A DNA stretch of 19,332 nucleotides, from NCBI GenBank assembly GCA_036745245.1, contig DAIOGN010000058.1, positions 1 to 19,332 of the forward strand, given 5' to 3'. Both the position numbers and the translations under genes were made by a program. The notes below the pieces were generated by a model. The model searched no databases. It worked only from the letters and a program-made list of their open reading frames with translations, and was not told the origin of the DNA. Positions 13,145 through 19,332 of the stretch are shown here, piece after piece. Position 1 is the stretch's first letter. Every line of letters starts with the position of its first letter. This DNA is from DAIOGN01 sp036745245 (GTDB lineage Bacteria; Zixibacteria; MSB-5A5; JAUVRN01).

Positions 13145-14391
13145 CGTTCCGCCACTTCGATGGAAAGAATGCGCGGCAGGTACGACACCACCGGTTTCCA
13201 GCTCTCGCCTTCATCGCGGCTCACCCAGATTTCGCCGGCCGTGGTTCCCAGATACAGTCCCAGTGGATCCAGAGCGTCGCTCTTCAGGGCCTGGCGAAAC
13301 ACGGTGAACCAGCCCTGCTCCGACGGAAATCCCTTCGCATGCCGCTTCCACGACTTGCCGCCGTTTTCGCTTTTAAACACGGCCGGTTTGCCTTCGGGGC
13401 TGGTGCGCGGCCACACTTCGGTGCCGTCCATCGGGAACACCCACACCGTGTCGGCATCGCGCGGATGCGTGACCACGCCGAAGCCGATGTCGCCGACTTT
13501 CTTCGGCAGATTCTCGCCGATTCGCTCCCAGCGTTCCCCGGGACGGTCGAGGCGATACACGCCACAGTGATTCTGCTGATACAGACGGTCGGGGTTGGCT
13601 CTGTTCATCACCACGCAGTGCGGATCCTGTCCGTACTCGGGGAACTTCTCCGGAAAAAAGTCCACCACCGACACATTCTGGTTGAGCCCGCGCCAGGTGC
13701 GGCCGCCGTCGGAGGTTTCAAACGTGCCGCCCGTGGACAGCCCCACGTACATGTGCTGAGCATCGCGGGGATCGATGAGAATGGAGTGCGTGATCGCGCC
13801 TCCCGGCGTCTCTCCGAAGTACATCTCGTTTTTGGCCCTCAGTCCCTCGATGTAGCTGTTGAATCCCACCACGGGATCCCACGACACGCCGTCGTCTTCG
13901 GATTTGAACAACGCGTGCGGTACGGTGCCGGCCCACCACACACCGGGCTGACTCTCGTGGCCCGGGGCCAGATAAAACGTACGTTTCACCGCCGGCGCCT
14001 GCTGTCCTTCCGCAGCCTTGGGGAACGCGGGTGGGCGTGTGGCTTCCTTCCACGTCATGCCGGAATCGGTGGAACGAAACACCGTAGGACCGAGATGACC
14101 GGTCACGGCCGCGACCAGCATCGTCTTCCTGGTGCGGGGATCGAGTACCCAGTGATTGACCTCGTTGCCGAGAAAATGCGGCCCTTCGAGTTTCCACTTC
14201 TTGCGCTTGTTGTCGGTGCCCAGGTAGAAGGCCCCTTTTACGGTGCCCACGAGAAGCCCTATGCGGCGGGCCTTGGACGCTTTGCCCGTAGCTTTGGCCA
14301 CGGTTCGACCGGCCTTTTTGGAGGCCCTCTTCGCCTTCCCCGCACTCGACTTGGAGCTCTTGCCTTTGTCTGCAGACTTGTGCTTCGCCAT
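13141..14391 (-). CDS. BNR/Asp-box beta-propeller protein with Lys-rich N-terminal tail
   Basis: A 416-residue protein. Residues 1-43 are a Lys/Ala/Ser-rich tail (12 Lys, 4 Arg) like a histone H1 tail. From residue 44 comes a propeller opening with GLLVGTVKGAF, GPHFLGNEVNHWVLDP and VTGHLGPTVF. Five Asp-box motifs are visible: STDSGMTW (107-114), SEDDGVSW (164-171), TSDGGRTW (226-233), SENGGKSW (341-348) and SRDEGESW (391-398). Such proteins are often auto-annotated as sialidase or glycosyl hydrolase, but I see no sialidase catalytic signature. There is no signal peptide, so it is probably cytoplasmic. GGGAGAGG precedes the ATG. From memory, related propellers are found next to MoaD/ThiS genes elsewhere; function unknown. 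Confidence 0.8.
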   Translation of the reverse strand: MAKHKSADKGKSSKSSAGKAKRASKKAGRTVAKATGKASKARRIGLLVGTVKGAFYLGTDNKRKKWKLEGPHFLGNEVNHWVLDPRTRKTMLVAAVTGHLGPTVFRSTDSGMTWKEATRPPAFPKAAEGQQAPAVKRTFYLAPGHESQPGVWWAGTVPHALFKSEDDGVSWDPVVGFNSYIEGLRAKNEMYFGETPGGAITHSILIDPRDAQHMYVGLSTGGTFETSDGGRTWRGLNQNVSVVDFFPEKFPEYGQDPHCVVMNRANPDRLYQQNHCGVYRLDRPGERWERIGENLPKKVGDIGFGVVTHPRDADTVWVFPMDGTEVWPRTSPEGKPAVFKSENGGKSWKRHAKGFPSEQGWFTVFRQALKSDALDPLGLYLGTTAGEIWVSRDEGESWKPVVSYLPRILSIEVAER

Positions 14392-14549
14392 CTTCCTCTC
14401 CCTGTGACGGAACGTGGCGCAACCCCTGACCTGCGAAGGCTGAATCCGGGGCCCGCTCTATGCTCTAGCGATGAATGGTACGGTGGATTAACAACGCAGG
14501 TTGCAGGGCGAAGTCAAGTTCTAACGGGTGAAGATTCGCGCCGCCAGCT

Positions 14550-17171
14550 TTACTGAACGGGCAGTATGTGAAACGGGCGCTCGGGAGGAGGTGTCGCCGA
14601 ACCGCGGGCCTTGCGCACCTTGACGGTGTCCAGTTCCGCTCGGATGGCTCGCGCGATGGAGTCGAGCGTGTAGGGCTTCCGCAGGCAGGCGCCCGCGCCC
14701 AGACGCTGCGCCTCTTGAACGTTTTCGGAGGCGGAGAATCCGGTGACGATGACCGCTCGCTGTCCGGGCCGGATGCGAAGCGCTTCCTTGTACGTCGCGA
14801 GTCCGTCGAAGTCGGGTTCCATGATCATGTCGAGCACCAGCACATCTACGGATCGTCCCTGCAGGAACTTCACCGCTTCGCGACCGCTGCCGCACACATT
14901 CACCTCGTACCCGAGGCTGCTCACCATGTCGAACGCCATCTGCCGTTGATCTTCGGCGTCATCCACGATGAGTACCGATTCGGTTCCGCCCACCGCGGTG
15001 GTGTCGGCCGGCGCCGGGAGATCGGCCGTCTCGCCGCAGACGGGGAAGTAGAGCACGAACTCCGTACCCTTGCCGACCTCGGAGAACACGTCGTAGTAGC
15101 CGCCGTGATCCTTCACGACTCCGTACACCACGGAGAGCCCCAGTCCGCTGCCGCTCTGACCCAGCTGCTTCTTCGAGAAGTACGGTTCAAAGATGCGTGG
15201 CAGGTCGCGACTGTCGATGCCACGGCCGGTGTCGCGCACGCGAATGAGCACATAGGGACCCTTCTCGATCCGCGCCACGCCGGAAAGCAGCGCATCGAGA
15301 TGCCGCTCCTCAGACTCGATCGTGAGAGTGCCCCCGTCGGGCATCGCCTCGCAGCCGTTGGCCACCAGATTCATGAGCACCTTTTCCAGGTGCGTGCGTG
15401 AACCCAGAATCAGACTGATCTGGTCTGAGAGTGTCGACTTCAGGTCCACTGCCGGATGTCGCTCCCTCACCCGGGAGAAGCCCGGTGACTCGAGGAATGA
15501 TCCGATCACCTCGTTCAGGTTCAGGGGCTTCCGTTCGTAGCGCCCGCGTCGCGCCAACGTGAGCAGGTCCTGAATCACGTCGCCCGCGTCGCGCGCCGCT
15601 TTGAGAATGCGCTTGAGTTGTGTGCCTTCCTTGGACTCCTGCGGGATCACCCGCAGCAGGAGTTCGGAGTATCCCACCACCGGTCCCAGCATGTTGTTGA
15701 GATCGTGCGCCACACCGCCTGCCAGCACGGCGAGTGACTCCATGCGCTGTGCGCGTTCCAGCTTGTCCTGAAGCGAGCGGTTGCGGGCCTCGGCTTCCTT
15801 GCGATCGGCGATGTCCCGCATCGTCCCCAGCATTTGCGAGGGTCGGCCCTCCCCGCTGAGGATGAACACGCCACTGTCTTCCACCGTGAGGTACGTGCCG
15901 TCCTTACGCTGCAGGCGGTACTCGGCCGTGAACCGGCTGGATGTGCGGATGGCGGTGTTGAGCTGGGTCACCGTGCTTTCGCGGTCTTCCGGATGGATCA
16001 TCCGCTCCCACTCGTCTATATCGACCTGCCGGTATTCATCGCTGGTGAACTGCGTGATCGCTTCGATGGCGCCCGCCCAGTGAATGTGGCCCGAACTCAT
16101 GTCCCAGTCGTACACCATCTGGCCCGTCTGCTCGGCCACGATGCGATACCGGAAATCACTTGTGGTGAGCGCCTTCCGTGCGTTCACGTGGGCCTCGATC
16201 TGGCGTTCGAGTTCTCGTTTCTGCGCAAAGAACTCCCGGATGAGCCGTGCCACCTGGCCAAACTCCGACCGATTTCTGGCAAGCGATGCGACCAGGTCTT
16301 CGTCGCCCTGTTCCAGAGCGTTGGAGATACTCTTGAGCGGCCTGGACAGCCAGAGGTAGAGCGACAGGAACAGGATCGGGAAGAGCAGGCATCCGGCGAC
16401 AAACTGCGCGATCATGCCGGCACGTGACGCCCGCGCGTAGGTGTCGTACAGCGGGTCGGTGGCCGTGCCGTGCAGGTAGCCGATCGTGTCTCCGTCGGAG
16501 TGTGTCAACGCCTCGAGGACGCAGATGGTCCCAGGGGACGACTCCACGATTGGCTCGACCTTCCGCACCACGTCAAACGTTACCTCTGCGGTCGCCTCGA
16601 TCCGTTCCAGATAATCCTGGTCGAGCATTCGACCCACCACGAGGTAGCCGCGGGGTTCGTCTTCCCGCTTGCTGTCGGCCGAGGGTTGCACGGGTGCCGT
16701 GTACAACTCCAGAACTCCGTCTGGGGTGAAGGTATAGAAGTGGTTGAACCAGCGCCTCCGCATGGCCGCGTCAAGGATCCCATTGATTGTGGAATCCGCG
16801 CCCAGATCGCGGTGGGAGGAGTCGGCCGTGAAATACACGCGCTGAAACGAGGCGTCGAACACCCAGGCCGCCGTGGATTTGAAGGTGGCGAGGCCGACAT
16901 CGATGTTCTCCTGGGCCCATACGCTGTCGGGATGCTGAATGAATCCTACCGTTTCGTCCCAGAAGCTGTAGTCGTACGCCAGCGTGCGAGGCGGCGCTCC
17001 GTAGAGACTGAACAGTTCGCGCACCAGGTCCGTCTTCTCTTCTTTGCGGCGCTCCATGATCTCGTGGACTTTATCCTGCTCCTGGCGATACAGAAGCGTC
17101 ATGCCGGAGAAGAAGGTGAGGATGAGGAACCCCACCAGAATCGCGATCTTGGTTTGAATCCGGAACGTCAT
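14550..17171 (-). CDS. Hybrid sensor histidine kinase (CHASE4-like, HAMP, PAS, HisKA, HATPase, REC)
   Basis: An 873-residue membrane sensor kinase with these domains in order. TM1 is about residues 9-27, then a periplasmic CHASE4-like domain with DYSFWDE at 67-73, and TM2 about residues 250-275. A HAMP-like linker follows (SRPLKSISNALEQG), then PAS/PAC at about 340-460 (YDWDMSSGHIHWAG to GTMRDIADRKEAE). HisKA has H489 in GGVAHDLNNMLGPVVGYSE. The ATPase boxes are NLVANGCEAM, VRDTGRGID and SGLGLSVVYG. A C-terminal receiver has acidic DD in VLIVDDAEDQ, phospho-acceptor D781 in LVLDMIM and K in LRKPYT. I choose ATG 17171 because it overlaps the stop of the upstream barrel gene (ATGA); the frame runs 39 bp further. 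No DNA-binding response regulator follows, so the output partner is elsewhere. Confidence 0.93.
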   Translation of the reverse strand: MTFRIQTKIAILVGFLILTFFSGMTLLYRQEQDKVHEIMERRKEEKTDLVRELFSLYGAPPRTLAYDYSFWDETVGFIQHPDSVWAQENIDVGLATFKSTAAWVFDASFQRVYFTADSSHRDLGADSTINGILDAAMRRRWFNHFYTFTPDGVLELYTAPVQPSADSKREDEPRGYLVVGRMLDQDYLERIEATAEVTFDVVRKVEPIVESSPGTICVLEALTHSDGDTIGYLHGTATDPLYDTYARASRAGMIAQFVAGCLLFPILFLSLYLWLSRPLKSISNALEQGDEDLVASLARNRSEFGQVARLIREFFAQKRELERQIEAHVNARKALTTSDFRYRIVAEQTGQMVYDWDMSSGHIHWAGAIEAITQFTSDEYRQVDIDEWERMIHPEDRESTVTQLNTAIRTSSRFTAEYRLQRKDGTYLTVEDSGVFILSGEGRPSQMLGTMRDIADRKEAEARNRSLQDKLERAQRMESLAVLAGGVAHDLNNMLGPVVGYSELLLRVIPQESKEGTQLKRILKAARDAGDVIQDLLTLARRGRYERKPLNLNEVIGSFLESPGFSRVRERHPAVDLKSTLSDQISLILGSRTHLEKVLMNLVANGCEAMPDGGTLTIESEERHLDALLSGVARIEKGPYVLIRVRDTGRGIDSRDLPRIFEPYFSKKQLGQSGSGLGLSVVYGVVKDHGGYYDVFSEVGKGTEFVLYFPVCGETADLPAPADTTAVGGTESVLIVDDAEDQRQMAFDMVSSLGYEVNVCGSGREAVKFLQGRSVDVLVLDMIMEPDFDGLATYKEALRIRPGQRAVIVTGFSASENVQEAQRLGAGACLRKPYTLDSIARAIRAELDTVKVRKARGSATPPPERPFHILPVQ

Positions 17172-17965
17172 GGCGCAAGCTCGGTGCCCACGGCAAGTCC
17201 CACCTGCCACACGTCAGAGTCGCCCAGGAGGGACCCGTACCCGGACGGCAGAACAGAAGAGAGGGAGACGTGCGGACTGAAATAGAGCCACGCAGCCGGG
17301 CTGTAGTAGAGTCGGGTCTCTACACCGGCCACACGAAATGGATGCGGCGCCTCGCCGGCATAGGCCGAGGCAAACTCGCTCGACGCCCAGCCGAAGTACA
17401 CGGTGGCCTCGAACGAAGTGCGCTGTGAGAGCTCTGCCTGACAGGCCAGGCCCAGATCGCCATAGTAAGCTCCCGGATAGGAGTGGATGTCCAGCGACTG
17501 CTCGGATCGGACACTGAGCCCTCCGAGATCATAGCTCAAGAGGAGGCCAAGCTCGTCCGTGGCCGGGCTGTCGGACTGATAGGGGTATCTGTAGTGCGAG
17601 AAGGACGGCTCGACTCCGAAGGAACCCAGGCTGAGATCATAGGAGAGGGCCAGATCCACCTCGTTCAACCCGAGGTGAGCGTCGGGTGAATTGAGGTCGT
17701 GGTTCATCCACAGCGAAGCTGTGAGCCGGGCCATGGTGCAATACAGGCTGGATTGCTGGACGGCGCCTTCGCTCCAGGCCAGCCCACGCCAGACGTAGCG
17801 CGAATTGGTTTCGGTTTCGATGCCGCCCGAAAGTGCAAACGGAGCACTCTCCTGCGCGTGGGCGGCTGCAACCGACCCAAGCGTCAGAAGCGCGAAAGCG
17901 GCACTGCGAATTCCGAGCCGGCCGGTCCGCGGGCGAACCGACCGTAACGCCCCCACTTTCAACAT
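17168..17965 (-). CDS. Outer-membrane beta-barrel protein coupled to the sensor kinase
   Basis: A 265-residue protein. Its signal peptide has an Arg-rich start and a hydrophobic core at about residues 20-35, with an Ala-His-Ala cleavage site before Gln-Glu. The mature part is a series of alternating amphipathic segments (VEPSFSHYRYPY, ETRLYYSPAAWLYFSPHVSL), as in a small barrel. The SRYVWRGLAW motif near the mature N-terminus recalls the Gcw_chp/TIGR02001 group of putative outer-membrane proteins; this is a weak match by eye. GGGAGGAG lies only 3 nt before ATG 17965, so TTG 17962 might be the real start. The stop overlaps the kinase start, implying coupled expression and perhaps a joint sensing role, which is inference. 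Confidence 0.7.
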   Translation of the reverse strand: MLKVGALRSVRPRTGRLGIRSAAFALLTLGSVAAAHAQESAPFALSGGIETETNSRYVWRGLAWSEGAVQQSSLYCTMARLTASLWMNHDLNSPDAHLGLNEVDLALSYDLSLGSFGVEPSFSHYRYPYQSDSPATDELGLLLSYDLGGLSVRSEQSLDIHSYPGAYYGDLGLACQAELSQRTSFEATVYFGWASSEFASAYAGEAPHPFRVAGVETRLYYSPAAWLYFSPHVSLSSVLPSGYGSLLGDSDVWQVGLAVGTELAP

Positions 17966-18347
17966 ACTCCTCCCGTCTTTGGTATCGGGAGCGGGGCCGC
18001 AAGTGGTTAACCGATCAGTCGGTTAGTAGGGGTGCCGGGTGTGTATGGAGTTCGAACAGAGGGAAGGGTGTAGCGGAGGTCGGATGGATTGCCTTGAGCG
18101 GATGACTGGAGCAGCTGGAGCACCGTTCACCATGTCGCTGCAATACGTCCAGTTGCCTGGCACTCGGGCGGCGGCTAGCTTGACAATCAAGGAAGCACAT
18201 GGCTGTACCATCTGTGGAGGCCGGCTCATCGACATCGCCATGACGCCACCCCGTGTACCACCGAAGTTCGTTCCTGCGCTCGCCTCGGCTGATTCGCTCC
18301 AAGGAACTCCCAGGAACCATGTTGGGCTCTCCGGGACGTGAGGTTGC
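17966..18347. other. Divergent intergenic region between the barrel/kinase operon and the methyltransferase
   Basis: This 382-bp stretch must hold the promoters of both divergent units. On the plus strand a perfect TTGACA (18180-18185) has only a weak TGTACC 18 bp downstream. A palindrome at 18008-18025 lies 43 bp upstream of the barrel gene. A 160-codon minus-strand frame across 18023-18505 and a 100-codon plus-strand frame at 18039-18341 show no domain or ribosome-site support, and I leave both out. Confidence 0.45.
18008..18025. promoter_or_regulatory. Operator-like inverted repeat
   Basis: TAACCGA (18008-18014) and TCGGTTA (18019-18025) form a perfect 7-bp inverted repeat around TCAG. 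The layout resembles TetR-family operators. It lies in the divergent promoter region, close to the start of the barrel/kinase operon. No regulator gene is adjacent. Confidence 0.4.
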
Positions 18348-19052
18348 ATGCCTTTCAACATCAAATCATGTGTGGAGTACGCTCGCAAAGGGCTGCGCTC
18401 AACTCTGTACTGGGCTCCGGGCGGGTACAGGGCGGAACGATTCTGGAAGAGACGACATCTCAGGTACAAATTTGACATGCGCGGTGTGGGAAATTGCGGA
18501 CTCACACACGCCGAGAACGTGGATGATTACCGCAGGGCGACGGAGGTATTTCTCGAACACTGTCAGCTGCACAACGTCGACTTCAAGCGGGCGAGAATGC
18601 TGGACATCGGGTGTGGAACGGGCCACTACGCCGACGTGTTCCGACAGGCAGGTGGAATCCGGTACGTGGGCATCGACATCACGGATGCGCTGTTTGCCGA
18701 TCTCCGACAGCGGCACCCGGACTTCGCCTTCCGCAAGCTTGACGTCACGCAAGACCCCGTGGACGGGATCTATGATCTGGTCATCATGATCGATGTGACG
18801 CAGCACATCACCGATGAGAACAGATTCGCGAAGACTTTGCAGCATGTGAAGGCCTGCATGGCTCCCCGTGGACTCTTCGTCGTCACCTCCTGGCTGGATG
18901 AGTCGGCCCGCCGTAGTTTCTATGAAGTGTCCAGGTCCATGGACGCGTACAGGCGCGAATTCCCGGAGGGACAGTTCAGTCAGCCGGTGCGCTACAGGGA
19001 CAAGTACCTGTTTGCCATCCAGAGACCTGAAACGCCCCATGACCGTGCGTAG
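18348..19052 (+). CDS. Class I SAM-dependent methyltransferase
   Basis: A 234-residue protein with a Rossmann-type methyltransferase core. Motif I is MLDIGCGTGHYADVF, followed by YVGIDITDALF (acidic residue for the SAM ribose), then FRKLDVTQ and YDLVIMIDVTQHI (motif II region). The later RGLFVVTSWLDES segment completes the fold. The N-terminal 60 residues are basic and family-specific. TGAGG at 18339-18343 precedes the ATG. The gene ends in TAG and is followed 56 bp later by a GT9 glycosyltransferase gene, suggesting a role in surface glycan or lipopolysaccharide modification. The substrate cannot be read from the sequence. Confidence 0.85.
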   Translation: MPFNIKSCVEYARKGLRSTLYWAPGGYRAERFWKRRHLRYKFDMRGVGNCGLTHAENVDDYRRATEVFLEHCQLHNVDFKRARMLDIGCGTGHYADVFRQAGGIRYVGIDITDALFADLRQRHPDFAFRKLDVTQDPVDGIYDLVIMIDVTQHITDENRFAKTLQHVKACMAPRGLFVVTSWLDESARRSFYEVSRSMDAYRREFPEGQFSQPVRYRDKYLFAIQRPETPHDRA

Positions 19053-19108
19053 AATCGCGAGAGTCGTTCCGATTCGATGCGTCGGCTCGGCAAGGGCGGC
19101 CACCGGCC

Positions 19109-19332
19109 ATGCGTGATTTCGTTCGGAAGTTCGCGGCAGGTTCGCGCACCCAGAACGCGCTCCGTCTGCTGCTGGCCGGATTCAAACAGTCAGTGAATCG
19201 TCGGCGGGCTCTGCGGCTTGTCAGGAAGCCCAGTGCCCGACCCCAACCGCAGAGAGTGCTCGTGGTCCTCAACGGCGGGATCGGTAATGCCGTGGAGGCC
19301 ACGCCTCTGGTGCAAGCCATCCGTGCCCACTG
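19109..19332 (+). CDS. Glycosyltransferase family 9 (heptosyltransferase-like), N-terminal fragment
   Basis: The frame starts at ATG 19109 and is open to the window edge, giving 74 codons. After a basic N-terminus of about 45 residues comes RVLVVLNGGIGNAVEATPLV, then QAIRAH. This matches the N-terminal beta-strand/Gly-loop signature of GT9 (usually VVRLGGIGDALLATPLLRAL). GT9 enzymes transfer heptose or related sugars in lipopolysaccharide core assembly. The extended basic N-terminus and the Asn replacing Asp in the GIGD motif are slightly unusual. It is probably part of a glycan cluster with the preceding methyltransferase. The C-terminal domain lies outside the window. Confidence 0.75.
   Translation, partial: MRDFVRKFAAGSRTQNALRLLLAGFKQSVNRRRALRLVRKPSARPQPQRVLVVLNGGIGNAVEATPLVQAIRAH

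Noticed and set aside
13141..14391. Sialidase/glycosyl hydrolase activity for the propeller protein
   Set aside because: Asp-box motifs alone mark propeller blades. No signal peptide and no sialidase catalytic Arg triad or FRIP-type motif is visible.
18023..18505. 160-codon minus-strand frame in the divergent region
   Set aside because: It overlaps the methyltransferase N-terminus on the opposite strand and has no recognisable domain or start signal.

Overview
The window comes from a GC-rich Gram-negative bacterium: it encodes outer-membrane barrels, several Sec signal peptides, a complex I module and a heptosyltransferase-type (GT9) gene. A secreted protein with thrombospondin type 3 repeats and a C-terminal dockerin points towards an uncultured FCB-like lineage (Zixibacteria, Eisenbacteria or Krumholzibacteria style). 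That placement is a low-confidence inference; no marker gene here settles it.

Layout. 1-505: the 3' end of a RelE/HigB-like toxin gene and its XRE antitoxin. 824-6109 (+): aspartase, L-asparaginase, a Dcu-type C4-dicarboxylate carrier and an OprO/OprP-like porin, with gaps of only 18-33 bp. Aspartase and asparaginase both carry signal peptides, so asparagine could be deaminated twice in the periplasm to fumarate, which Dcu would exchange for succinate. 6354-9309 (+): nuoB-nuoC-nuoI-nuoD, tightly coupled, with its own promoter and a hairpin terminator. No nuoA and no membrane-arm gene flank it.

9310-12877: an accessory block holding a VOC/glyoxalase-family gene (+) and a large secreted TSP3/dockerin gene (-). 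Both genes are cut by in-frame TAG codons, one and two respectively, while their frames are otherwise open. The block is bounded and punctuated by copies of a GGGGTCAGACCCC palindromic repeat. TAG also ends several intact genes in the window, so global reassignment is unlikely. Decay, assembly error or partial amber readthrough remain possible.

12878-14391 (-): a BNR/Asp-box propeller protein with a histone-like Lys-rich N-terminus, overlapping a MoaD/ThiS-like ubiquitin-fold protein that ends in Gly-Gly. 14550-17965 (-): an outer-membrane barrel protein translationally coupled to a CHASE4-like/HAMP/PAS hybrid histidine kinase. 18348-19332 (+): a class I SAM methyltransferase and the start of a GT9 glycosyltransferase, probably the edge of a surface-polysaccharide locus.

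The best candidates for something under-described are the extracytoplasmic asparagine-to-fumarate operon, the amber-interrupted genes within the palindrome-bounded block, and the propeller/ubiquitin-like pair.
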